A stretch of DNA of 64,000 bases from Omphiscola glabra. Taxonomy: Eukaryota; Mollusca; Gastropoda; Lymnaeidae. Position numbers and translations under genes: made by a program. Below, piece after piece: positions 1-12,320 of the stretch. Below the pieces are notes generated by a model. It ran no database searches. It had not been told where the DNA came from and saw only the letters and a program-made list of their open reading frames with translations. The DNA is taken from the NCBI GenBank assembly GCA_964017045.1, contig OZ024811.1:15811312-15875311 (forward strand). The letters run 5' to 3'. How positions within the stretch are numbered: position 1 is the first letter of the stretch; each line of letters opens with the position of its first letter.

Positions 1-91
1 CACAATAAAAAAAATATCAAAGCACATTTTGGTGCCCCTAACTAGCTGGCGCCAGGGCACATCTGCCCCCCCCCCCTTAGCTACGCCTCAG
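1..91. mobile_element. Truncated end of a dispersed 'GGCGTAGC' repeat
   Basis: The complement of the stretch ending near 91 reads CTGAGGCGTAGCTAAG followed by a G run, like the element end at 38325. The window edge cuts it, so no partner terminus can be checked. Confidence 0.3.
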
Positions 92-394
92 GACTACAGC
101 AAAGGTAAGAAACAAAACAGCCCTCGTTATCTGGGTCGTCATCATTGTGTCTAATCAGCAATCTGTTTGCTTTGAGCAATCGTAGCTACTGAAACAACGA
201 ATATTAATGGCAAAAAAATTAATTAAATTCGCTTTGATAGGTAATTTAGAGAATAATAATAATAATAATGCATTATTTTAAATGTGTTTACGTCAGAGGC
301 GTCACCTGTGACTAGTGTAAGAAAATCATCTTTAAATAGAAGCTAGCAGTTATAGAACGATAAAGTGATGTACAGCTTGGTCGGTTAATATCTG

Positions 395-650
395 TTTCGT
401 CTTTTCCGTTACGTTAACATCCATCCTACCAAGTAGAAAATTGGGACTAAGGTTAGGGTCAGGGATTTTCCGTTATGTTAATATCCATACTACCAAGTAA
501 GAAAATTTGGATTAAGTTTAGTGTTGTGGCTTTGCCGTTACGTTAATATCCATCCGACTAAGTAAGAAAATAGAAGGTATAGTCTCCACTTTTATGATTA
601 CTTATACCGTATCCATACGCCACGTGATTCTTGGGTACGTTTTACGGCAT
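395..650 (+). repeat. Dispersed repeat, three internal imperfect copies
   Basis: A unit of about 60-70 bp containing CCGTTACGTTAATATCCAT and AAGTAAGAAAAT occurs three times. The last copy extends through CGCCACGTGATTCTT. The same extended unit occurs again at 2815-2950, so it is a dispersed sequence and not only a local tandem. Confidence 0.65.
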
Positions 651-970
651 GGTTAAATTAAATTAATTTAAAAAAAAAAAAAAAACATATTTCAGTTTCT
701 TCTACATTTCATTCGAATATCCTTTGGGCTCAACATATGTCTTTCTACATTTCAGATTAGGAATTTTTAAAAAATAAGTCTTACTTTTTAGTGCATTAAA
801 ATTAAAAGCTTGACTTAAGAGAAAGTCTTTTTTAAAATAGATTTATAAATATATATATATATAGACAGACAGATAGATACATATATATATTAATTGTTTT
901 TCTCCTTAGTGTTCTGGTTCTGGTTCTGGTTCGGTACGTTGCTGCATCCATATACTGGCATATGTGCAAC
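651..970. other. AT-rich stretch, no gene seen
   Basis: It holds an A15-type run near 670 and a short TA-rich microsatellite near 848-865. The GGTTCT-type hexamer repeat near 915-932 may be the 3' tail of the LINE remnant that follows. Confidence 0.4.
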
Positions 971-1375
971 GGTTGGGGAAGCGATGTTGCCAATCTAACG
1001 GCCCCTAGCAGATGCCAGGGCGGCCTTGAAGCTTTCGATCGTTGTCGAGTTCACGGCGGTATTGTCCAGGTTGTTCCAAGCAATTATGGTGCGTGGAAAG
1101 AATGACTGCTTATGTTGCACTGTGTTACTCCGAGGCACAGTGAAGCATTTGTTATTGTTTCGGGTGTAATTTCTCATGGGGTTGTCAGATGTTAAGTCAG
1201 TGTTAAGTGACTGTTTGGCTCTAATTAATCGGCCTGGCTTCTGTGGGGTAATTGTTTGCTGGGATGGCCGAAATTAGCCCCATGGCCATTTTATATAAGA
1301 ATGTTAGGCGGATCTTTTCTCGTCTGTCCTTGAGAGTGGGGATGTCAAATCTGTTTAAAAGGCCAGTAACAGAAA
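971..1375 (-). pseudogene. LINE (non-LTR retrotransposon) reverse-transcriptase C-terminal remnant
   Basis: On the minus strand, 1177-995 encodes a fragment with SFFPRTIIAWNNLDNTAV and IESFKAAL, the hallmark C-terminal tail of CR1/Jockey-like reverse transcriptases. The upstream part continues in another frame as DIPTLKDRREKIRLTFLYKM (about 1350-1290), then LTPQKPGRLIRAKQSL (about 1245-1200). A one-base frameshift near 1245-1250 separates the parts. The catalytic domain is missing, so this is a dead 3' fragment. The clade name is inferred from the tail motif. Confidence 0.75.
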
Positions 1376-1456
1376 ACGAAAAAATTGTGGGCAAAGTGAC
1401 GTCATGGCTTCAAATATGCCCATGAGTCTGCCACTCCATGATTTTTCTATCATACG

Positions 1457-2190
1457 ATCAATAAATGCAGCACATCAATAAATGCAGCACATCAATATAT
1501 GCAGCACATCAATATATGCGGCACATCAATATATGCGGCACATCAATATATGCAGCACATCAATATATGCGGCACATCAATATATGCAGCACATCAATAT
1601 ATGCAGCACATCAATATATGCAGCACATCAATAAATGCAGCACATCAATATATGCAGCACATCAATATATGCAGCACATCAATATATGCGGCACATCAAT
1701 ATATGCGGCACATCAATAAATGCAGCACATCAATATATGCAGCACATCAATAAATGCAGCACATCAATATATGCAGCACATCAATATATGCGGCACATCA
1801 ATAAATGCAGCACATCAATATATGCAGCACATCAATATATGCAGCACATCAATAAATGCAGCACATCAATATATGCAGCACATCAATATATGCAGCACAT
1901 CAATATATGCAGCACATCAATATATGCAGCACATCAATATATGCAGCACATCAATATATGCAGCACATCAATATATGCGGCACATCAATATATGCAGCAC
2001 ATCAATATATGCGGCACATCAATATATGCAGCACATCAATATATGCAGCACATCAATATATGCAGCACATCAATATATGCAGCACATCAATATATGCAGC
2101 ACATCAATATATGCAGCACATCAATATATGCAGCACATCAATATATGCAGCACATCAATAAATGCAGCACATCAATATATGCAGCACATT
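1457..2190. repeat. 17-bp tandem array, about 43 copies
   Basis: The unit is ATGCAGCACATCAATAT. Two sites vary, CAG/CGG and TAT/AAA-type, in no simple order. Since 17 is not divisible by three, reading frames here cycle through all phases; open frames over it are artefacts of the low stop content. Confidence 0.95.
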
Positions 2191-2493
2191 TAATTTACCT
2201 ACTACTAGCAAAAACTCCTGCAGATTTTAATATATTTTTTTTTTGTCCATTGTCGTCCATTGAATTAAGTTGATGATAACTTTAAAATTTAATTACGGAT
2301 AAAATGAGTTCGCTGACTTTAACGCCTGCTACCTGAAACCAATTTTGACCAGGTCATACTTTGCTCATCCAAACATGGGTCCAGGAAAGATTTTTTTTTT
2401 CAAAATCGCATTACGCTTGAGGCTGCACATTTAAAAAAAAAAAATGTAGAACGTAATCGCTAATATGGTCGAATGTTGTGACTGCTTGGGGTT

Positions 2494-2814
2494 GCTCTGT
2501 CTTCTCTATTACTCTTTCTCTCTCTCTTCTCTATCTCTCTCCGACTTCTCCATCTATCTTTCTCGATCACTCTCTCCCTCTCTCTCTCTCTTCTCTAGCA
2601 CTGTCTCTCTCTCTCTCTCCAGCTTCTCTATCAATCTCTACTTCTTTATCACCATCTCTCGCTCTTTCGCTCACACTTTCTCTCTTTCTTTATTATACTC
2701 TCTCCTCTCTATTCCTCTAGCTCTTTCTTTCATTCTCTCTCCTTCTCTCACACTCTCTCTTCTCTCTCTCTCTCCCTCTTTCCCTCGCACTCCCTCTCGT
2801 TCTCTGTCCATCCC
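2494..2814. repeat. CT-rich low-complexity tract
   Basis: Imperfect (CT)n with interspersed TTCTC and CACTCTC words. Frames over it give Ser/Leu-rich translations without coding character. Confidence 0.9.
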
Positions 2815-2950
2815 ACGAAGTAATAAAACTGGGATTAGGGTTAGGGTTTTCTCGTTACGTTAATATCCATTCCGCTACTTAAGAAAATAGACGATATAGT
2901 ATCCACTTTTATGATTTCTTATCCGTATCCATCCGCCACGTGATTCTTCA
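2815..2950 (+). repeat. Second copy of the 395-650 dispersed repeat
   Basis: Shares CGTTACGTTAATATCCAT, AAGAAAATAGA, CCACTTTTATGATT and CGCCACGTGATTCTT with 540-635. It interrupts the CT-rich tract. It includes GGGATTAGGGTTAGGG, a short telomere-like word. Confidence 0.7.
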
Positions 2951-3211
2951 CTCTTCTCTACCACGCTCTCAGTATTTCTATATCACTCTCTCTCTATATT
3001 TCTCTATCACTCTCTCTCTCTTCTCTACCACTATCTCCCTTTCTCTCACTCTCTCAACTTTCTCTCACATACTCGTTCTCTATCTCACTCTTTCTCTATT
3101 ACTCTCTCTTCTCTATCATTATTTCTCTTTCACACTCTCTCTTTCTCTATCACGCTCTCTTCTCATCCCTCTCTCTCTCTCTCTGTATATATATATATAT
3201 ATATATATATA
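2951..3211. repeat. CT-rich tract ending in a (TA)n microsatellite
   Basis: Continues the low-complexity tract, then (TA)13 at about 3186-3211. Confidence 0.9.
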
Positions 3212-3493
3212 AATCTACCTCTACGACCAGAAATTACGTCGAGTCGGTCGGTTTTCCCCATTATCCCGTATTGAAGTGGATGACCCCATTATTTGCGTAA
3301 ATACATTTTAAGACTGAGGTCAGCCTAACTATTTGTGAAACAATTTGTAAGAAGAATAATTCAATTTGTCGTAACTTTTGTTATCTTGTAAATTATTGAA
3401 CATCATGAACTCCATGATCAACAGATCAATTTCAGGCCAGATTGTGTCGTTGTTTTTTGAAAGTGAGGGTGCCCCTCAATGGATGTCTTGATT

Positions 3494-3778
3494 CAAAGCC
3501 GGCCTGAGATAAACTTTTGCCCTGTGCGAAACACCCGTTCGGCGCCCATTTCCCTCTATGGCTCCGCTCTTTTTCCGATATCGACGTAGGCTATGGAGCA
3601 CGTGTTATGATGCTATACATGTAGCTAACCATACACAATTTAGAGTGTTTAGCTTTTCTACGGTACTTCACACTTCACTCTAATAAACTAAGGTAATTTA
3701 ATTATTTACTGGCTGCCCCAGGCGTCCCTATGGCCACTGCGCCCTGTGCGAGGTCCCATTCCCTAAAGGCCGGCGTTG
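3494..3778. mobile_element. hAT-like MITE (GCCGGCCT termini)
   Basis: The left end reads CAAAGCCGGCCT and the complement of the right end reads CAACGCCGGCCT. A second inverted pair, CCCTGTGCGA, occurs inside both ends. The flanks carry CTTGATT on both sides (3487-3493 and 3779-3785), compatible with an 8-bp hAT target duplication. There is no coding capacity. Confidence 0.65.
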
Positions 3779-3794
3779 CTTGATTTCTCAGAAT

Positions 3795-5243
3795 TAATAA
3801 AACTCTGATTCAAAAAATTCTTCATTTGCTATATTAGAGAATTTTTTTGTATATATATAATTATTAACTATCCTAGACCTAAGGTTTCATAATTCGTCTA
3901 CACCAGGTGTTATTTGATCAAATTTAAGTACTGCCAAAATCCGTATCTAATTGGTTTCTTTTCCTCCAGTTCTTTTACACGTTCATGCGTTGTGGTCCCA
4001 GGGAATTGAAGGCAAGTCCTATTCCACTAACAACTGGGGGATATTCACCTAGAGCGCCGAAAATCGAAATCTACAGGCGTAGACGAGCAAGCTAAATACG
4101 TCGCGGTGATCTAGGCACTATTGTTGTATGGTAATGAAGTATGCTTGGTTGACTTGGACCGTCATGACAATTTATAAGTTTTCCAATGAAAAAAAATTAT
4201 AATTTATATGTTTGTTAAAATGAAGACGTGAGTGAGAAATGGGGAAATCTTTACATTAATTTTACTTTATAGCAGATGTTTTTATTTGCTTGTTTTTATT
4301 ATTATTATTTATTTATTTATTTTTAAGTGGTTTTCTTTTTTGCTCAATTTATCCATAATTGAATTACTAAATTATGGTCGTTTTAAAATATAATTTGTTT
4401 TCTCTTTTCAAAAAAATCTCCTTAGAAACAACTTTGGTTCGTAGCAAATTTCCGTTCTAAAAGCAATCATTAATAACTGGTTTTGTTCACGTTTCTTGTA
4501 ACCTCCATTTCCATTCACCAATCATTCCACACACACGCTTCCCCAAAAATCGCGATATGTCCAAGGCGCTGAAACATGTCTTACGCGCCCTTTATCGTCA
4601 ACGACATACAATCTGAAAACACCCGTTGCTTAACTAAGAGCCTTTAAGCAGAGGGTTGGGGGGGGGGAGGCCCAAAGCATGCATGCTCACAACTGACGAC
4701 TTTCTAACTGAATTCATCGATCCGTTCCCAATAAAACAACGAGGTTTATGTGGTCTTGGAAGACACCTAGCGCAGTTAAAGTTAAGAGTTCTTTGAAGCA
4801 ATCCTGTCTGTGCTGTTGCTAGGTGCAGCCAGCTTTGCCGGGTGTCGCTAGTAGAGTTCCTGAAGCGACCTGTTCAGTTTGCAAATCTTAAACAAACTGA
4901 ATATTATTTTCTTTCTTTTACTGGCCGGTTATTTTGACCTTCGCTTAACAAGAGAATTTTTTTTTTTTGCGAGGTAACTGTTACTGGGCCTGATGTGGAG
5001 AATTGAAACAACTAGAGACAAGTGACAAACCTCTTAACAAACATTTATATTCCTTTTTTCGTTAATTAAAATGCTATTAAAAATAAAGAAATTATTAAAT
5101 TCAACTATGCAATATTTTAAATTTAGTTGATATTTTATACACAACTTAAGTTGGTCCCGCAAAAATCCGGATCCAGGGAGAATAACGTTTATTCCGGATT
5201 TTCTCGGATAAGCAAAACAACGGTAAATGAGAAAACCCCAGTC
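3795..5243. other. Unassigned AT-rich interval
   Basis: No reading frame with protein-like composition, no RNA gene and no array. A G run lies near 4659 and ATTTATTT-type low complexity near 4300. Confidence 0.4.
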
Positions 5244-5615
5244 CAGTGGCTTCCAAATATGTTTTCGACTATTTATGTGATTTTAGTTTTATTCACTTTT
5301 TTGTTGTTTTTAAACTTGAATTTTTGTTGGTTCCACTGACAGTTTATAATAATAAAAAGTTTATTTTTTAAAATGTATAATATACTCTTACAGTGAAATA
5401 TATCCTTCTTTGGAAATTTTTTTAAGGAATACCAAAAAAGCAACTTTCAATTATAGAATTAATTATAAAATTTTATATGACAATTAAATATAGCTGCTAA
5501 TTTTAACTTCTCGACACCTGTAATTAAATTCCTATGACTAATCCTGATTGTGGGTTGTCACAAATAAGCGAATATAATTCGGGTTTTGCGGCACTATAAG
5601 GGTTGAGAACCACCG
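5244..5615. mobile_element. Probable hAT-like MITE
   Basis: The left end is CAGTGGCTTCCAAA and the complement of the right end is CGGTGGTTCTCAAC, an imperfect terminal inverted repeat. Flanking 8-mers CCCCAGTC and CCCTAGTT match at 6 of 8 positions. The 70-codon frame within it has no recognisable domain. Confidence 0.5.
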
Positions 5616-7499
5616 CCCTAGTTGCTAGGTGTCGCTAGGTGCTACCGTGATCGACCGAACGTTTGTTGACGCCAGAAGGTTCAGTTGTCGGGTGCACAAA
5701 ATAAATTTAATGTTCCTTATTCACACCTCTTGCCTGAGGTATCGGATATTTAGGACAATCGACTAACTAATATTCAAGTCCAATGACTCCAATTAAATAT
5801 TTGCAGAAATTAGGATTTGTTTTGGTTGCTTCCCTTACAATCGTTAAAACTATAAAATACATTTTCTTATATTTGTAAAGAGTCGTCTTTAACTTAGTAT
5901 TATCTCCCTTATTATAATTTCATTGTAATAACTATTAAAATTTTCGAATTGCATCTGACTTCCAGTCCAATTGTTTCATGTTAATCTTGTCCCCTTCCTT
6001 AAATAATTTCCATGTTAATATTTGCTCCTTTTCTTTTAACCCTAACCCTTTTTGTATGTGTTGCTACTAGCAATCGTTCTAAAATAAAAATCTTTAATGG
6101 TGTACTATAATATTTATAATCTTGCATTCAATACATTTATTTACTAAGTAGTATATGGTTTGAACTGCACTTAATATACTATGTTGCTGCACGAAACTTT
6201 TCTTATCAACATACGTTTTAAGCGTGTTTACGAAACAGTGCCCCCCCCCCCCTACCCAAACCGACTACAAGAAGAGTCATCGACACCAGGCACGACCGCC
6301 TAAAAACGATCCCCCACGATACTGCCAATACAGTCTTTGTGACAGGCAATCAATTTAAATCAACTGCTTTGTTAAAAAATGCAATGAAACAAAAACACGT
6401 GATGTCTAGCAGGTATAAACTTTTACTGCTTGCTGTTTGATTGAATCGTTCAATTCTGTGGCACTATGTTAAATCTCCTTGTCTTGATATTGATCATTAC
6501 GTGTATATATAAATATATATAGCCCGCCAAACATTGGCGACAGAAATGCGTGAACGTCCCATCTACTGCAGTTACTTGACAAAACATGAACTCAAGTAAC
6601 GCACATTGAAGAATCCCAAATTTTGCTACACCCCTTACCCACGACATTGCACACTTTTTATTGCACGCCCATGAACGGAGTAAATATTTTGATGTCTCAA
6701 CCACTTTTAAAACGAATATTTTTTTACACCATGCTTAAATATAGACGACTAGTTAGTGCCCGCCGTACCATTGGGCAGTTTACTAATAGAGCTTAACCAA
6801 ATGCTGTTTTTTTACATGTTCAAGTGTTACAAAAGAGTCAACTTCTCATGATCTATAATATAAGCCGGCCTTTACACTATAGGCATAAAGACAGTCTTAC
6901 ACCTTTCATGCTGACCACACACATGTCTACAACTTTCCTACAAACATTCCTACGTACAGTCCTACAGACAGTCCTAAAGGCAGTCCTAAAGACAGTCCTA
7001 CACCATACCCGTGGCTCTTTATTGCTAAATATAATAGTCACGTGCTTATAAAACCTTCTGAACCTTGGTTCAACCGTCACGCATGACGCTCACTGCTTGA
7101 GTGCGTTTTTTGTTTGTTGTTTTTACTTAGCACTATTATTATAAAACATGTTGAGTTATTACACGTGAAAGTGATGAATCAATCAGGGTCTCCGAATGGA
7201 CATACTATCTGTGGTCATTGCATTCTTATAGTTTCGTTGCATTTGTCTGAGACTTCCTGGAAGTGTGGACCGTAAAAAGATCATGTTGCCGACACGTGCG
7301 TTGTTATCAACTGCTGGGGTGATGTTGCCTACCATCTTTTCCAGCTGGCTATTATCTCCTAGATGTTTATTGGCTTGTGTTCTTTATGGTTGCAATGAAA
7401 TGTAAGACTTTGAATGGGTATGCTCGTATGTAGTTTTGTATTGTTGCGTTTTTTATTTAAATGTGGTAAAATATAGAATGTTTTCATTTCTCTTTTAAA
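5616..7499. other. Unassigned interval with a short degenerate repeat
   Basis: A 12-14-bp degenerate repeat (AGTCCTAAAGAC-like) occupies about 6940-7005. A C run lies near 6241. Nothing else is supported; small open frames on both strands lack recognisable motifs. Confidence 0.4.
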
Positions 7500-7865
7500 T
7501 TATTTATTATTATTATTATTATTCACAGCCTTTGCTTGATGTGCGTTGACTAGTCCCTTGGATTGTTCCTCGCGCAGATCGTGTTGATGTAATCTGAGAT
7601 GGTTGAGACGTGCGCCCTCTGTTTTAACGTACGCCTCTACGATGTTCTGTTGGAATAGTTTACCGCTGGCATGCAACATATTAAATGTATTCTTCGTTGC
7701 TATTCTGTACACGTAGAATTGGCATTGAGTAAGTCTGATTCGCTTAGTGGTTCTTTTATCTGGAACCTGTTGTATACCTTTGTGCCAGCCAACGTCCCCT
7801 ATAAGGAAAGAAAAGTGAGTAAAGCATAGGATCACTATTCATATTGAGCGTTGAAATATGCTTAC
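7500..7865 (-). pseudogene. Helitron fragment (Helitron-like N-terminal replication protein region)
   Basis: The minus strand encodes GDVGWHKGIQQVP, then LTQCQFYVYRIATKN, LFQQNIVEAYVKTEGARLN and LRLHQHDLREEQSKGLV. These match the ordered motifs of the Helitron_like_N region of rolling-circle transposases. The preceding motif, MNSDPMLYSLFFP (about 7847-7808), is in a different frame, so a frameshift lies just before GDVGWH. After about 7518 the frame ends in a (TAT)n tract encoding Asn. The Rep motif and helicase domain are absent. It is a decayed fragment. Confidence 0.8.
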
Positions 7866-8048
7866 AGGAGTTTCCTCTGGGATGGATGCAAATGTCCCTT
7901 TCGGCAGGGGGCTCGCCAGCTTCTCCGACGAAAATCGCCGCAACATCGGTGTGACATGTCGGGTCATCGTATCGTCATGAATCAAGCCCAGTGTTGTCTT
8001 TGAAAACCATTCATACACATGCTGTTGGATTGGCCTGAGCGATTTCAT
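7839..8048 (-). other. Open frame adjoining the Helitron relic
   Basis: A 69-codon minus-strand frame sits directly upstream of the Helitron fragment and overlaps its shifted N-terminal motif in another phase. It may be degraded Helitron sequence. No domain is recognised. Confidence 0.2.
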
Positions 8049-8161
8049 GCAAGTGTTTTCATGATTTGGTGAAGGTGTTTGTGATCCTGAGCATGGAATC
8101 TAGCTGTAAAAATACATTTTCGCTGCATGCAGAGTTCGCTTCTTTTTTTAAGCGTACTTCG

Positions 8162-8530
8162 GTGGTAACGGGAAGAGGATTGTGTGTATGTCTGCTGAGA
8201 CTGCGTTGGTTTGGAAACGAACTTTGCAGTGTTTACACTGCTGCCCTGGACTCACAATGTTGTACTCTTAGTCGGGAAGACAGAAATTAGATGAAGAAGT
8301 AAATGTGGTAACGGGAAGAGGGTTGTATGTATGTCTGCTGAGACTGCGTTGGTTTGGAAACGAACTTTGCAGTGTTTACACTGCTGCTCTGGACTCACAA
8401 TGTTGTACTCTTAGTCGGGAAGACAGAAATTAGATGAAGAAGTAAATGTGGTAACGGGAAGAGGATTGTGTGTATGTCTGCTGAGACTGCGTTGGTTTGG
8501 AAAACGAACTTTGCAGTGGTTGCACTGCAA
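8162..8530 (+). repeat. 143-bp tandem repeat, about 2.6 copies
   Basis: GTAACGGGAAGAGG recurs at about 8165, 8308 and 8451, exactly 143 bp apart. Copies differ by a few substitutions and one A insertion in the third copy, which is truncated. Confidence 0.9.
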
Positions 8531-8880
8531 GATTTGTGAATGAATTTTGCTGTGCATAGTCAAGAATCCCGCGAACTACAGGAAGTAAGCCTTAGGCTTA
8601 TAATCTGGAGCGCCCAGTGCGATATTTATAATCGAATTCTATACCCCTTGACAAGATCATCGAATATATCGAGCGTAGCGATATTTCATGGATTCCACTT
8701 ATTGTAATCGGTTGAAGGCACCAGATATTGATCTTTAAAAAAAAAACATTTTGTCGTTTTCTATTTAAAAAATATAAAATTTATATGTTGTTGAAAAAAT
8801 TTTGCTCCAGGGGGGCACTTGACTTTCCCTCCCCCGAAGATATGCCTGAAAGAAACATTGTTTACTACATGGACACTAAT

Positions 8881-9990
8881 GTACCATCTCTCAGTTTCAC
8901 TACATTGACAGTAGGTGTACCATCTCTCAGTTTCACTACATTGACAGTAGGTGTACCATCTCTCAGTTTCACTACATTGACAGTAGGTGTACCATCTCTC
9001 AGTTTCACTACATTGACAGTAGGTGTACCATCTCTCAGTTTCACTACATTGACAGTAGGTGTACCATCTCTCGGTTTCACTACATTGACAGTAGGTGTAC
9101 CATCTCTCAGTTTCACTACATTGACAGTAGGTGTACCAATTCTCAGTTTCACTACTTTGACAGTAGGTGTACCAATTCTCAGTTTCACTACTTTGACACT
9201 AGGTGTACCAATTCTCAGTTTCACTACATTGACAGTAGGTGTACCAATTCTTAGTTTCACTACTTTGACAGTAGGTGTACCAATTCTCAGTTTCACTACA
9301 TTGACAGTAGGTGTACCAATTCTCAGTTTCACTACATTGACAGTAGGTGTACCAATTCTCAGTTTCACTACATTGACAGTAGGTGTACCAATTCTCAGTT
9401 TCACTACATTGACAGTAGGTGTACCAATTCTCAGTTTCACTACATTGACAGTAGGTGTACCAATTCTTAGTTTCACTACATTGACAGTAGGTGTACCAAT
9501 TCTTAGTTTCACTACATTGACAGTAGGTGTACCAATTCTTAGTTTCACTACTTTGACAGTAGGTGTACCAATTCTTAGTTTCACTACTTTGACACTAGGT
9601 GTACCAATTCTTAGTTTCACTACATTGACAGTAGGTGTACCAATTCTTAGTTTCACTACATTGACAGTAGGTGTACCAATTCTTAGTTTCACTACATTGA
9701 CAGTAGGTGTACCAATTCTGAGTTTCACTACATTGACAGTAGGTGTACCAATTCTCAGTTTCACTACATTGACAGTAGGTGTACCAATTCTCAGTTTCAC
9801 TACTTTGACAGTAGGTGTACCAATTCTTAGTTTCACTACATTGACAGTAGGTGTACCAATTCTCAGTTTCACTACTTTGACACTAGGTGTACCAATTCTT
9901 AGCTTCACTACATGGACACTAGGTGCACCATCTCTTAGTTTAATTACATTGACACTAGGTGTACAATCTATAACTACATTGACACTAGTT
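8881..9990. repeat. 36-bp tandem array, about 30 units, open on both strands
   Basis: Units of 36 bp run in register from 8881 to 9960, followed by a shortened degenerate unit. The first seven units carry CCATCTCTCAG; units 8-29 carry CCAATTCTCAG or CCAATTCTTAG; the last units return to CCATCTCTTAG. The period equals 12 codons and contains no stop in one frame of each strand. This gives a + frame 8785-10050 (GVP-[SI]-LSFTTLTV) and a - frame 10019-8865 (KLRIGTPTVNVV). Neither resembles a known protein; a repeat is the simpler reading. Confidence 0.93.
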
Positions 9991-10138
9991 GCACCATCTC
10001 TTAGCAGTATCATCTGCATTTCTCGCAGGGGAACCTTGACTTCTGGTTAAATTTGCTGTCAGAAATTACAACATTGGAGTTGAATAGTATTACAATGAGG
10101 GCGTGGCAGACAACAGTCGTCCGGGAATTATTTTAATA

Positions 10139-10271
10139 CAGCGGTTCTCAATTCGTGGGTGGCGATCCCTTTAGGGGACAAATGACCCTGTACACGGAAA
10201 TTGCTTAAGGTCACCATAACATGAGGAGCTGCATTAAGGGGTCGTGGCATTAGGAAGATTGAGAACCACTG
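10139..10271 (+). mobile_element. SPIN-like hAT MITE, copy 1
   Basis: The ends are CAGCGGTTCTCAA and, at the right, TTGAGAACCACTG. Internal words ACATGAGGAGCTG, TTAAGGGGTCG and GGCATTAGGAAG match what I recall of the SPIN/URR1-like hAT family. Flanking 8-mers TTTTAATA and TTATAAGA match at 6 of 8. It is internally deleted to 133 bp with no transposase. Confidence 0.75.
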
Positions 10272-12156
10272 TTATAAGAGATCCCCTTTCTAAATGTATT
10301 TCTGGGGATTTCCAATTATGGAAACCCCCAAAAACGTATTTCTTTGCGCATGCGCTGATTAGACGGATGTAATGGTTTTAATCATTGGCCCTTAATAATC
10401 GGAAAAGCCAAAGATGAACTAAATTTGTGTGGGAATTTCCATTTGTAGTCACAGCCATCTTGAAGAACATGCTAGATTGTAGTTTGTAGAGGTTTCTTGA
10501 TAAAAAGTTAGTAAATTTTACTTAGTAAGGTTGGTTTGGAAGATTTCTTAAGTTATGGACAAAACGTTCTCAGTGATTGACGTCCGAACGTACTTAAATT
10601 TATTTTCTTATCAGTCGTATGAAATTATCTAATGTCTAATATAAATTTAATAAGATCAGAGTCGGTGACAGCAGATTTTTTTTCTGTTTTGACCTATTTC
10701 ACCTATGCTTAAACTGTTAAACTCAGACTCAAGTCCTACTTAACTTAGACTTAAGATTAAGACAAGTACTACTTAAGTTAAAGTAAATTTTTGAATTTGA
10801 GTAAAATCTAACTAAGGCATATGGTTAGACATAGAAGAAGTGAGCGGGTTAGCTTTGACCGTTGCCGTTTTTTTTTTTAGTGTCTTAGTAGTTATTGCTG
10901 GATTTATTTACATTTTAAACCTGAGTCCTGAGTGTGTACCAGTGTAGGGCTAGGGTCACACAATGCATTATTCCGTATTACTCTTTGACTTTGAACTCTT
11001 TGATTTGATAAAGAAAGAGCCTTTTGGTAGTATGCAGTATTCTGTCAGTATGAGTATGTTGGGATTCCATTTCTATTGGTCAAAGAGGTCAAAGAGATTC
11101 TGCTGACCGTGATTATAATTATAAATTTAATATAAGCGTTCTCGTCATCCATGCTGTGTGGCCTATTACTATTATCTGCATTGTATGTGAATGTGATATT
11201 ATCTCTTTCTTATGTGCTTATTGAATTGCTATTGACAAGGCAAGTATTTTTTTTAATGTAAAAAATAAAAATAAACTTTAATTTATCTGGCTATAAGCAT
11301 GGCATAGCCTGAAGGAGTCTTAGAGAATTTGTCTCAAGCCTAAACTAAATTATTAAACATGGAGAGATTCGGCTTCATTGTTTACCTGTCTGTACCTCAA
11401 CATTTTTTTCATTTTAGACTATTTCTGCATTTAAGTTAATTTTAAAAAAAAAATATGTGTAAGTGTAACTTGATCTAACACAGTACTAATTTAGTGATAA
11501 TATAATTTAATTACAAAGAAATTATGAGTACCATTATAAAATATCTAAAAAACTAATAATAACTTGTTCTCAATGCTGACATTTTTCTCAGTTTTATTTA
11601 AGAATCAATTGTAAAATAATTTAAGTATTAAAGCATGTTTATGTATTCTTCAAATTGAAATGTGAACAATGGCATCATTTTTCTCAATGAAAGTCAATGA
11701 ATTGGTTAAGTCAGTGCATAGTTCTACAGTGTTATTTTGATTTTGAGGGATGCTAAGTCTCAAAATACTTCATTTATCTCTAGGCATAGATATGGTGAAC
11801 ACAAGGCAAAGAAAATGAATTTCAGTATTTTACAAACTTCAGAAGTATTGCACAAACAGTCGACAGGACTTGGCTGTCAAGAAATATAAAAATAACAAGT
11901 GAGTACAAGTAAGAACATCACATTATTTCCAGCAAAATACCCAGTACTCATTATTTATGGTGCCATCTGAAATTTACCCTAACAGTTCTGACTCAAATTA
12001 CCATTCAATATGCAAGCACAAAAATGTATGCGTTATCAGTCTGTTTTTTTAAGAACCAAATACACAATTCATTGTTTGAATTATATAGTGGCAATCAAAT
12101 GAATAACTTAAGTAATTTAAAGGAATATACATAGTACATGTAACCCAATTGAATGA
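10272..12156. other. Unassigned AT-rich interval
   Basis: No protein-like frame or array. The text has complex, non-repetitive composition and could contain introns or regulatory DNA, but nothing specific is supported. Confidence 0.35.
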
Positions 12157-12320
12157 ATGATTACAACTGACGTATTCTTAGGTGCTAGATATAGTTACAC
12201 ATGTGAAAGAATGGTTACAACTAGTGTAGTTTTAAATGCTTTAAATAATTACACAAGTGAATTAATATTTACATTTAGTGTAATCTTAAATGCTATAAAT
12301 AGTTATAGCATTGGAGTGAA
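12157..12320 (+). repeat. Degenerate tandem repeat of about 54 bp, three copies
   Basis: Copies begin TGAATGATTACAAC, GAATGGTTACAAC and GAATTAATATTTAC, each followed by a GTA-TCTTA-TGCT-like word and ATAGTTA or AATTACAC. A frame of 87 codons spans it because the period is a multiple of three; no domain is seen. Confidence 0.55.

Noticed and set aside
2829..2846. Telomere repeats (TTAGGG)
   Set aside because: Only about two units inside a dispersed repeat; not a telomere or a fusion site.
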